From assembly GCA_027334565.1 (NCBI GenBank), contig DAHWUP010000009.1, positions 1 through 25,934 on the forward strand: 25,934 nucleotides of DNA. Reading direction: 5' to 3'. Shown piece after piece: positions 16,094 through 21,534 of the stretch. The stretch comes from Candidatus Levyibacteriota bacterium. Its GTDB lineage: Bacteria; Patescibacteria; Microgenomatia; Levybacterales; UBA12049. Numbering within the stretch: position 1 is the first letter of the stretch; each line of letters starts with the position of its first letter. The notes below the pieces were generated by a model, which made no database searches, had not been told where the DNA came from, and was given only the letters and a program-made list of their open reading frames with translations. Position numbers and translations under genes: made by a program.

Positions 16094-17296
16094 ATGAACT
16101 TGGCATATAATCTTCGTCCCGTAAATTTTAACGAGTTTGTCGGACAGAAGCATCTCACTGCGGATAACGGTCTGGTCAAAAGGATCATCAAATCCGGTGC
16201 TTCATTCTCCTTGATCTTCTGGGGTCCCCCGGGAAGCGGAAAAACTACTCTTGCTTACATTATCGCCAACGAAATCAACGCCGACTTTCATGCCATGTCT
16301 GCGGTCGAGGCGGGGAAATCGGACCTGAATAAAATAATCAATAAAGCCAAGGAAAACTTACGCTTTGGAGTAAAAACAATATTGTTTCTCGACGAGATCC
16401 ACCGCTGGAACAAAGCGCAACAGGACGCACTTCTTCCCTACGTTGAAGACGGAACCTTAAATCTTATCGGCGCAACTACCGAAAATCCCTCGTTCGAGGT
16501 GATTTCGGCGCTTTTATCACGTTCGAAAGTGTTGGTGTTAAAAAGTCTAGAGCCCCAGGAATTGGAAGCGATACTAAACCGTGCTTTAAAAGATAAGGTT
16601 AAGGGTTTGGGCAAATATAAAAAGAAAATCGGCAAAGATGCGAAAGAGTTACTGATGCGCCTTTCCGGAGGTGACGCCAGGATCATGCTTAATGCTCTGG
16701 AAATTGCTGTTACATCATATAAACAAAATGAGATTAACGAGAAAATTGTTCGCGACGTTTTTCAGACCAAATCGGCGGGGCTTTACGATAAAAAGGCGGA
16801 AGAGCATTATAACATCATTTCCGCGTTTATCAAGTCGATGCGGGGCAGTGACACCGACGCCGCTTTGTATTACATGGCCAGGATGCTTGAAAATGGCGAA
16901 GACCCTAAATTTATTGCAAGAAGAATGATAATTTTTGCCGCCGAAGATATTGGCATGGCTGATCGGGGAGCGCTAATTCAGGCGGACGAGGCGTTTGAGG
17001 CCGTCCATAAAGTTGGCATGCCGGAAGCCCAACTTATACTTGCGTACGTTGTCATTTACTTATCGCAAGCGCCAAAATCACGGGCGGTTCCAAATGCCTT
17101 AGGAAAAGCAAAGGAAGCGGTGTATGAATTTCCCAACGAACCAGTTCCCCTACATTTGCGAAATGCTCCTACAAAGCTGATGAAGGAATTAGGATACGCT
17201 AAGGATTATAGGTGGAGTGAAAAATACGTGGGACCCAAAAAGCCTCTTCCTTTTCTTCCCAAAAAACTTGCAGGCCGCAGGTTTTACGAAAAATAG
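16094..17296 (+). CDS. rarA: Replication-associated recombination AAA+ ATPase RarA (MgsA)
   Basis: A 400-residue clamp-loader-like AAA+ protein acting at stalled replication forks. Walker A GPPGSGKT is at 44-51, Walker B LFLDEIHRW around 97-105, sensor 1 IGATTENPSF, a sensor 2/lid segment with SGGDARIMLNALE, and a C-terminal tetramerisation domain (AEEHYNIISAFIKSMRGSD, then FIARRMIIFAAEDIG). The C-terminus ends in the typical KYVGPKKPLPFLP. No Shine-Dalgarno is well placed; AGGA lies 16 nt upstream. The stop is 2 bp from the 3' end of tRNA-His on the opposite strand. Confidence 0.95.
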   Translation: MNLAYNLRPVNFNEFVGQKHLTADNGLVKRIIKSGASFSLIFWGPPGSGKTTLAYIIANEINADFHAMSAVEAGKSDLNKIINKAKENLRFGVKTILFLDEIHRWNKAQQDALLPYVEDGTLNLIGATTENPSFEVISALLSRSKVLVLKSLEPQELEAILNRALKDKVKGLGKYKKKIGKDAKELLMRLSGGDARIMLNALEIAVTSYKQNEINEKIVRDVFQTKSAGLYDKKAEEHYNIISAFIKSMRGSDTDAALYYMARMLENGEDPKFIARRMIIFAAEDIGMADRGALIQADEAFEAVHKVGMPEAQLILAYVVIYLSQAPKSRAVPNALGKAKEAVYEFPNEPVPLHLRNAPTKLMKELGYAKDYRWSEKYVGPKKPLPFLPKKLAGRRFYEK

Positions 17297-17298
17297 TG

Positions 17299-17371
17299 GG
17301 TGGAAGACGGGTGCCGCCCCCGCCACCTCCTGGACCACAACCAGGCGCTCTGCTGCTGAGCTACATCCACC
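17299..17371 (-). tRNA. tRNA-His (GTG) with non-canonical D- and T-loops
   Basis: On the minus strand: G-1 at 17371 and C73 at 17299 (the tRNA-His identity pair). Acceptor GTGGATG (17370-17364) pairs with CTTCCAC (17306-17300) with one T:T mismatch. D-stem GCTC/GAGC, anticodon stem CCTGG/CCAGG, anticodon GTG at 17338-17336. The T-stem GCGGG/CCCGT has normal geometry. But the T-loop is GGCGGCA instead of TTCRANN, and the D-loop is AGCAGCA with no GG pair. The other six tRNAs here have normal T-loops. Either a functional tRNA with a rebuilt elbow or a decaying copy; intact stems favour the former. Confidence 0.8.
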
Positions 17372-17386
17372 ATGGTGAGCCTAGAC

Positions 17387-17416
17387 GGACTCAGGTGGAA
17401 CACCCTGTTCCAGTCC
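17387..17416. repeat. Strong inverted repeat between tRNA-His and the PLD-like gene
   Basis: GGAACA (17397-17402), loop CCC, TGTTCC (17406-17411), enclosed by GGACT (17387-17391) and AGTCC (17412-17416) with a five-base bulge on one side. No T-run follows on either strand, so a simple terminator is unlikely. On the minus strand it would lie in the tRNA-His precursor leader if the TATAAT at 17435-17430 is its promoter. Confidence 0.55.
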
Positions 17417-17429
17417 TTAATCCGTGCGT

Positions 17430-17435
17430 ATTATA
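17430..17435 (-). promoter_or_regulatory. Possible -10 of tRNA-His
   Basis: TATAAT on the minus strand (17435-17430) inside the near-palindrome GTATATAATAC. It would give a leader of about 50 nt containing the inverted repeat before the tRNA 5' end at 17371. There is no good -35. Confidence 0.3.
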
Positions 17436-17470
17436 TACTGCTCTCGCTTGGCTTAGTATACCATAAAAAA

Positions 17471-17475
17471 GGAGG
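17471..17475 (+). promoter_or_regulatory. Shine-Dalgarno GGAGG of the PLD-like gene
   Basis: AAAGGAGG ends 8 nt before the ATG at 17484. A full-strength site contrasts with the leaderless genes around it and sets this start. Confidence 0.7.
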
Positions 17476-17483
17476 AAATAGCC

Positions 17484-17933
17484 ATGAATAGGCCTTTTTC
17501 CTCAACTTTATATGATGAAAAGACATTCTACCAGGCTTTTATACGTGACCTTGAGAACTGCAGGGAAGAAGTGATTATAGAGAGCCCGTTTATCACAACC
17601 GAAAGGACAAAACCCTTAATTCCCTTATTCAACAAACTGCTGGAAAAAGGAGTAAAGATCTACATTATGACAAGGGATCCCAAAGAACACGAAGAAAATA
17701 TGAAATTTCAGTCGGAACAAATGATATCGGCTTTTGAGCGAATAGGAGTCCAAGTACTTCTTTGCATCGGAAACCATCATCGAAAACTTGCAATTATTGA
17801 TAGGAAAATACTCTGGGAAGGAAGTTTAAATATCCTTTCACAGTCAAAGAGCAGGGAAATTATGAGAAGGATAGAAAGTGAAGAGCAATCTTTGGAAATG
17901 TTTGATTTTCTTGAACTCAACAATTTTATTTAA
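17484..17933 (+). CDS. Phospholipase-D-like protein with a single HKD motif
   Basis: A 149-residue soluble protein carrying one PLD catalytic half: H99-R-K101-x4-D106 followed by GSLN (113-116), with the upstream core strand EVIIESPFIT (29-38). Family members with one HKD (Nuc, BfiI-type nucleases) act as dimers. PLDc_2 proteins of this size are often nucleases or helper domains of helicases, so a DNA-processing or defence role is likelier than lipid hydrolysis. There is no signal peptide, unlike secreted Nuc. It has a strong Shine-Dalgarno. Ten bases after its stop begins a decayed repeat copy, so the gene may belong to the same accessory island. Confidence 0.8.
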   Translation: MNRPFSSTLYDEKTFYQAFIRDLENCREEVIIESPFITTERTKPLIPLFNKLLEKGVKIYIMTRDPKEHEENMKFQSEQMISAFERIGVQVLLCIGNHHRKLAIIDRKILWEGSLNILSQSKSREIMRRIESEEQSLEMFDFLELNNFI

Positions 17934-17942
17934 GATTAATAA

Positions 17943-18076
17943 TTGCTCCCAAGCCCTGAGATAATATGACTGCAAGAGCAATAAAATCCTTGCAAAACTT
18001 AAGCTATATCGGGGAATTAAGACAAAGATGGGAAGAGATTAAGAAATTGCAGAATTATTTCCTATTGGCTGCATGA
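17943..18076 (+). pseudogene. Repeat copy A: decayed small reading frame
   Basis: Frame-shifted remnant of a small protein gene also found at 18859 (copy B). The first part reads LLPSPEII, then a one-base shift leads to TGA. From ATG 17966 a 36-codon frame continues, containing SLQNLSYIGELRQRW and ending LQNYFLLAA before TGA at 18074. Compared with copy B, nearly all base differences within the shared peptides are silent (CCA/CCC, AGC/AGT, AAC/AAT, AGA/AGG, CAA/CAG). 17999-18021 is a 23-bp perfect match to 18952-18974. No family recognised. The 36-codon frame may still be translated, but it has no ribosome binding site. Confidence 0.5.
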
Positions 18077-18088
18077 TAAATTATTTAT

Positions 18089-18808
18089 CTATTCTTTTGG
18101 TTCAATAGTTATATCACCATCTTTAATATTGATAGCTGATATTAAATCCTCAATGTCTAAAAAATCACGTAATGGTATTTCTAGTTTTTTATTTTTGTTT
18201 TTCTCAAACTTATCCACGTATTCGAGAATTGCATCAGACTCATCATGTCCTTTAGTTTGATAACTAATAATTAGTTTGTATTTTTTTGTTTCTTTTGTTT
18301 TATAAACTACTTCAAGGTCTCCTCCATATTTTAAAATGAGTGATTCTAATTCTCTTATTGCTTCTGTGTCTCCATTATATTTTTTTATATATTGTGTAAG
18401 AATTTTTGCAATTAGTTTTATTATGAAAATACTTTTTTCTTTTTCAGTGAATTTATTGAATATTAAAGGGTCAACTCCCACATTTATTTCCTGTTTACCC
18501 TTGCCGTCTTTATCCCACTTATTTTCACGCTCAAACATAATCTTCATATGCTGTAGTTGCGGAACAAAGTGAATCATAAAGTAATTATTGCCTTTAATTA
18601 GAAACTGATATTCTCTCAGTTTGTCAACGAAACTTGTTGCTATTATTAGATAATCTTCTGGAAAATTATATATTTTTTCTTTTGAGGACGAATCAAAAAT
18701 GCGGATATCGCTTATTTTCTTCTCTTTTAGTATATACTTTTTCTCCTTTTTAACAGAGGGTGTGTTTTTGTCTTGAAGTATGACTTCGCCTACATATTGT
18801 TTTTTCAT
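18089..18808 (-). CDS. Hypothetical protein, 239 residues, in the AT-rich island
   Basis: No family recognised. A lysine-rich soluble protein without signal peptide or membrane helix. The N-terminal half is predicted beta-rich (EKIYNFPEDYLIIATSFVDK; YQFLIKGNNYFMIHFVP). A central helical block follows (about 115-160: KEKSIFIIKLIAKILTQYIKK; EAIRELESLILKYG), then a beta segment and an acidic C-terminus ending DGDITIEPKE. An extended -10 ends 9 nt before the ATG, so it is probably leaderless. It is flanked on both sides by repeat copies A and B, as a cassette would be. AT richness and unknown function suggest acquisition. Confidence 0.65.
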   Translation of the reverse strand: MKKQYVGEVILQDKNTPSVKKEKKYILKEKKISDIRIFDSSSKEKIYNFPEDYLIIATSFVDKLREYQFLIKGNNYFMIHFVPQLQHMKIMFERENKWDKDGKGKQEINVGVDPLIFNKFTEKEKSIFIIKLIAKILTQYIKKYNGDTEAIRELESLILKYGGDLEVVYKTKETKKYKLIISYQTKGHDESDAILEYVDKFEKNKNKKLEIPLRDFLDIEDLISAINIKDGDITIEPKE

Positions 18809-18814
18809 GAGACA

Positions 18815-18823
18815 ATTATAGCA
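18815..18823 (-). promoter_or_regulatory. Extended -10 of the 239-residue gene (duplicated promoter module 1)
   Basis: TGCTATAAT on the minus strand (18823-18815), about 7 nt before the ATG at 18808. The surrounding 18813-18863 is closely similar to 20168-20219. Confidence 0.55.
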
Positions 18824-18849
18824 GAGCTTATCAAAATTGAGGTAAAAGT

Positions 18850-18855
18850 TATAAT
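18850..18855 (+). promoter_or_regulatory. Plus-strand TATAAT opposite the minus promoter (module 1)
   Basis: TATAAT at 18850-18855, 3 nt before the TTG that opens repeat copy B. The 20-bp stretch 18844-18863 is identical to 20200-20219. Confidence 0.4.
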
Positions 18856-18858
18856 AAA

Positions 18859-19009
18859 TTGCTTTTGAGGAGTTTGAAATGCTCTAAATATAACTTGCTC
18901 CCCAGTCCTGAGATTATTATAACCTTAAAAGTAATAGAATCACTTCAAAATTTAAGCTATATCGGGGAATTAAGGCAGAGGTGGGGAGGAAATTATAAAG
19001 CTGCAAGCC
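18859..19009 (+). pseudogene. Repeat copy B: decayed small reading frame
   Basis: Opened by a TTG at the position where a leaderless transcript from TATAAT (18850) would begin. It encodes LLLRSLKCSKYN, LLPSPEIII, then SLQNLSYIGELRQRW, after which similarity to copy A is lost (WGGNYKAAS versus WEEIKKLQN). The open frame then runs into the antisense of the next gene to 19065, so the true C-terminus is gone. The silent nature of differences to copy A shows that both once coded protein. Function unknown. Confidence 0.5.
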
Positions 19010-19621
19010 TCAGCTTTTCAATCTGCTTAAAATGTAAGAAAGTATACTTTTTTCATCTCTTGTAACGTTTGTAGATATTTCTTCCCATTTATTTACTAAA
19101 TACTTCTTATAATCTATTTTTGCCTGACGTTTTATTTCAGATACAGTTTTTTGCCAACTATCACCTGCGGGGTACCCTTCTTTGCTATAGCCATTTAAAA
19201 GAACTCCATCGAATTCAGAAAAACCAGTAATGATAATTAATATTTCAGGAAAAGGCATTTGTCCTGGGTTTTTAGAGGGATTATATTCTTTATCAATTAT
19301 TTGTTCGGGTGGCTTTTTTAGCATTGTGTAATATGCTTTTCTATTGTCTCCTTTTGCCCATATCCAGATTTTTTCGGAATACTCATGTGCTCCATTTGGA
19401 ACAATACCATAGTTTTTTGTAACAAAATCTACAATCGTACTATACAAATCTTTTGGATGTTTTGATTTTCGTAAACCACTAAGTATTAGTTCTATTAAAT
19501 CCGTATATTCATCCTGATTATCTTTATCTACCACGCCCAAAAAATCCCACTCATTAAGAATTTTATTAAGTTCTTTGTATTGAGTTACATATTTTTTCTT
19601 TTGCTCCTTTTTAGTATTCAT
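19010..19621 (-). CDS. Hypothetical protein, 203 residues; N-terminus DUF1871/immunity-like
   Basis: Soluble lysine-rich protein. The region about 15-70 (LNEWDFLGV, DEYTDLIELIL, DLYSTIVDFV) recalls the DUF1871 or immunity-type pattern of an N-E-W-D-x-L-G start, acidic helix and short final helix. This is from memory and weak. The C-terminal half has PGQMPFPEILIIITGFSEFDG and a helical tail. It is the second gene of a minus-strand pair; its ATG lies inside the end of the upstream gene (11-bp overlap), implying translational coupling. The stop is TGA, evidence for the standard code. A partner or immunity role to the upstream membrane protein is speculative. Confidence 0.65.
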   Translation of the reverse strand: MNTKKEQKKKYVTQYKELNKILNEWDFLGVVDKDNQDEYTDLIELILSGLRKSKHPKDLYSTIVDFVTKNYGIVPNGAHEYSEKIWIWAKGDNRKAYYTMLKKPPEQIIDKEYNPSKNPGQMPFPEILIIITGFSEFDGVLLNGYSKEGYPAGDSWQKTVSEIKRQAKIDYKKYLVNKWEEISTNVTRDEKSILSYILSRLKS

Positions 19622-20144
19622 TTTTTACTCTCCATTCTTTTAAACATTTTTCTGTTTCTTCTATATATAATTTTCTGGTTTCTTTAATTGCAATATCATA
19701 ATTTCCTTGTTTATAATCAGGCCAAAAAGTTTCTATATCTAATTTTTTGTTTATGGTAACAATTACGGCATCTGTTTCTCCACTAAAGTTATATATCTGA
19801 TAAGTATAAATTTGATGTGCCCCAATTTTATATCTGGCATCATCTAGGGTACCGTTTGTTGATGTATCTATTACTAAATATTTTTTATATTTTGGTATGT
19901 ATTCGTTTTCAATGAATTTTTTTATTTCTTCTTCTGCGTGTTCTTTATCAAAATGAAGATATATGTATTTATGGTTTGGAATCCAATATTTTTTAAATTC
20001 TTGCTTCATTTCTTTATAACCCTGTCTTCTGAATGGCAAGTCTATGATCACCATTATTATTCCGATAGGTATCATAATTAATAACCGGGGGATGGCAAAA
20101 ACAAGACTGAGAAATAGCTTTATTCTGTTTATTGTTTCATTCAT
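19611..20144 (-). CDS. Hypothetical membrane protein, 177 residues
   Basis: An N-terminal hydrophobic segment of about 30 residues (about 9-40) with a central Pro-Ile-Gly may be a helical hairpin (SLVFAIPRLLIMIPIGIIM, then VIIDLPF). It is followed by a charged soluble domain with an EEEIKKFIENEYIPKYKK helix and beta strands (YLVIDTST; DAVIVTINKK), ending in a helix (EETEKCLKEW). No family recognised. The frame is open to 20201, but the extended -10 at 20178-20170 lies in those codons, so I chose ATG 20144, about 18 nt after the predicted transcription start. It overlaps the downstream 203-residue gene. Confidence 0.62.
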   Translation of the reverse strand: MNETINRIKLFLSLVFAIPRLLIMIPIGIIMVIIDLPFRRQGYKEMKQEFKKYWIPNHKYIYLHFDKEHAEEEIKKFIENEYIPKYKKYLVIDTSTNGTLDDARYKIGAHQIYTYQIYNFSGETDAVIVTINKKLDIETFWPDYKQGNYDIAIKETRKLYIEETEKCLKEWRVKNEY

Positions 20145-20169
20145 CTTAATTAAACTTTTATCTGAGGCA

Positions 20170-20178
20170 ATTATAGCA
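20170..20178 (-). promoter_or_regulatory. Extended -10 of the 177/203-residue gene pair (module 2)
   Basis: TGCTATAAT on the minus strand (20178-20170), the same sequence and setting as at 18823-18815. Transcription from about 20163 decides the ATG at 20144. Confidence 0.5.
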
Positions 20179-20205
20179 AAGGCTGACAAAAAATGAGGCA
20201 AAAGT

Positions 20206-20211
20206 TATAAT
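20206..20211 (+). promoter_or_regulatory. Plus-strand TATAAT opposite the minus promoter (module 2)
   Basis: TATAAT at 20206-20211, 3 nt before TTG 20215, copying the arrangement at 18850-18859. Confidence 0.35.
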
Positions 20212-20214
20212 AAA

Positions 20215-20280
20215 TTGCTAAAGAGGGGCTTGAAGTTGCCTAATTATAATGCTCCGCAGCTAGGACTCTTACCATCATAA
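20215..20280 (+). pseudogene. Repeat copy C: diverged remnant of the same small reading frame
   Basis: TTG 20215 opens a 21-codon frame, LLKRGLKLPNYN then APQLGLLPS, ending at TAA 20278. It aligns with copy B (LLLRSLKCSKYN, LLPS). Beyond the stop, weak similarity (VFDSFQ versus VIESLQ) may continue. It is more decayed than A and B. Confidence 0.35.
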
Positions 20281-20297
20281 ATGAAGATTATGCCTGT

Positions 20298-20314
20298 GTT
20301 CGACTCCTTCCAGG
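20298..20314 (+). repeat. Inverted copy of the tRNA-Arg 3' segment
   Basis: 17 bp here match the reverse complement of 20383-20399 (T-loop to acceptor of tRNA-Arg) at 16 of 17 positions. It lies at the island edge and is flanked by GCCTG/CAGGC. The T-stem does not pair around TTCGACT, so it is not a working tRNA. Confidence 0.35.
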
Positions 20315-20316
20315 CG

Positions 20317-20363
20317 CGAGGCTAGAATTATAGGATAAAGTCGTAAAAATCGAGGCTAAAATT
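20317..20363. repeat. Short direct repeat, CGAGGCTARAATT
   Basis: Two 13-bp copies (20317-20329 and 20351-20363), differing at one base, sit between the island and tRNA-Arg. They could be a recombination or insertion scar. No other sign of a mobile element end is visible. Confidence 0.3.
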
Positions 20364-20378
20364 GGTTACCAAAAATTG

Positions 20379-20451
20379 TGACCCTGGAGGGAGTCGAACC
20401 CCCAACCTGGTGCTTAGAACGCACTCGCTCTATCCATTGAGCTACAGGGCC
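20379..20451 (-). tRNA. tRNA-Arg (TCT)
   Basis: Acceptor GGCCCTG/CAGGGTC with one G:T pair, D-stem GCTC/GAGC, anticodon stem AGTGC/GCACC with an A:C at 27-43. The loop GTTCTAA gives anticodon TCT (AGA). T-arm GGGGG, loop TTCGACT, CCCTC. Discriminator A, with CCA not encoded. An open frame runs through it on the plus strand, but that is the usual tRNA translation artefact. Confidence 0.93.
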
Positions 20452-20498
20452 GTACCTATATTTTACCAAACTTTGCAGCATTTTCAAAAAGATTCATG

Positions 20499-20504
20499 TA
20501 TAAT
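20499..20504 (+). promoter_or_regulatory. -10 element of the 282-residue membrane protein gene
   Basis: TATAAT (20499-20504) with transcription from about 20511, giving a 13-nt leader before ATG 20524. It excludes upstream in-frame starts, which run through tRNA-Arg. Confidence 0.45.
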
Positions 20505-20523
20505 CAAGTGGAATTTATCTTTG

Positions 20524-21372
20524 ATGAAAAAGCTTAAGAAAATCGCCATTGATCAGCTCATCCCGATTTTATTGACCTTCTTCACATTCTGCGGCCTTGC
20601 AACCGTACTTTACGCGATACTGCTTTTCTTAGACCAACTTAATCTTAAATCTCCGATTATCTTATCTTTTAACAAAAACGATGTGATACTTGGGATATTG
20701 ATCTATCTTAAAACCGCTATCGATTTTGCCATCTTCATCGGAAATCTTATGCATACCAACCCGGGTTGGAAGAAAAGGATTGCAATCGAACTGGGTACGG
20801 CGCTCGGAAACGGGCTGGGAACCTTTTTAATTTTAATCGTCTGGATTATTTTTGCCCAGGTCCCGTTATTTATGGTAGTAATGATTTTCCTCGCAAGCGT
20901 CATTCTTTTAAGAATGGCCGAAGAAAGCCTTGAATCATTCCTTTTGCAAAGAAACAGTTTTATCGCCCTCAACATCAAAAAACCGGTATCGCTTCTTCAG
21001 GGACAACTTAATATCGTCAACGGGATATTCAGGCCTATTTTAAAATTTTTTGTTCCAAGTCTTAATCTGACCAGAACTCAAAAACTTTCCTTTGCCAATT
21101 TGGTAGTTTTTTCACTGACTATTCCTTTTGTTTTAGGGCTTGATGATTTTGCCGGATATATTCCGCTTTTTACAATCGTTAATATCTTCGGCTTTTCCAT
21201 CGGAATACTGTTGGGACACATGTTTTTAACTATCGGTCTCTTCGCTTTTCCCAAAAAAACGGTGGCAGTGGTCAAACACCCGTTGGTACTGATGATCGGG
21301 GGATTGGCTTTCATCGGTTTAGGGATTTACGGATTATTCGAAAGCTTCTATATTCTTACCGGACTTTTTTAG
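20524..21372 (+). CDS. Polytopic membrane protein, LysE/TerC-like by inference
   Basis: A 282-residue integral membrane protein with about seven hydrophobic helices. Two parts look like internal repeats: each has a helix with an acidic centre (AIDFAIFIGNLM near residue 65; LGLDDFAGYI near 205), a glycine-rich following helix, and FxxKK or WKKR at the cytoplasmic turn. This recalls transporters of the LysE/CadD/TerC superfamily, but I do not see a decisive motif, so the family is an inference. The start was chosen at ATG 20524, as TATAAT at 20499 and tRNA-Arg exclude longer frames. tRNA-Gly follows on the other strand 11 bp after the stop. Confidence 0.65.
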   Translation: MKKLKKIAIDQLIPILLTFFTFCGLATVLYAILLFLDQLNLKSPIILSFNKNDVILGILIYLKTAIDFAIFIGNLMHTNPGWKKRIAIELGTALGNGLGTFLILIVWIIFAQVPLFMVVMIFLASVILLRMAEESLESFLLQRNSFIALNIKKPVSLLQGQLNIVNGIFRPILKFFVPSLNLTRTQKLSFANLVVFSLTIPFVLGLDDFAGYIPLFTIVNIFGFSIGILLGHMFLTIGLFAFPKKTVAVVKHPLVLMIGGLAFIGLGIYGLFESFYILTGLF

Positions 21373-21383
21373 CCTATTGTATC

Positions 21384-21457
21384 TGGAGCGGGATACGGGA
21401 GTCGAACCCGTTTCCTTTGCTTGGAAAGCAAATGTTGGACCGTTCAACTAATCCCGC
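21384..21457 (-). tRNA. tRNA-Gly (TCC), CCA encoded
   Basis: Acceptor GCGGGAT/ATCCCGC, D-stem GTTG/CAAC, anticodon stem TTTGC/GCAAA. Loop TTTCCAA gives anticodon TCC (GGA). T-arm ACGGG, loop TTCGACT, CCCGT. Discriminator T, then CCA encoded at 21386-21384; it is the only tRNA here with an encoded CCA. Confidence 0.94.
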
Positions 21458-21500
21458 TTCTTAAGGAATTAGTATAACAAAACTTAGACTCGTACTCAAC

Positions 21501-21528
21501 TTGCAAATAGAACAAAAATACCTATACT
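21501..21528 (+). promoter_or_regulatory. Promoter of the glycosyltransferase gene, leaderless
   Basis: TTGCAA (21501-21506), 16-bp spacer, TATACT (21523-21528). The predicted start is the ATG at 21535. Confidence 0.5.
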
Positions 21529-21534
21529 ACTATC

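Noticed and set aside
17943..20280. CRISPR array made of the island repeats
   Set aside because: Only three diverged copies with kilobase spacing and coding-type substitution pattern; no short regular repeat-spacer structure and no cas genes.
20257..20330. A working plus-strand tRNA between the island and tRNA-Arg
   Set aside because: TTCGACT is present but neither T-stem, anticodon stem nor D-arm can be formed; kept only as a tRNA-derived fragment.
20362..20523. In-frame N-terminal extension of the 282-residue membrane protein, reading through tRNA-Arg (CDPGGSRTPNL...)
   Set aside because: It is the antisense of tRNA-Arg translated, a common annotation artefact. TATAAT at 20499 and ATG 20524 give a better start.
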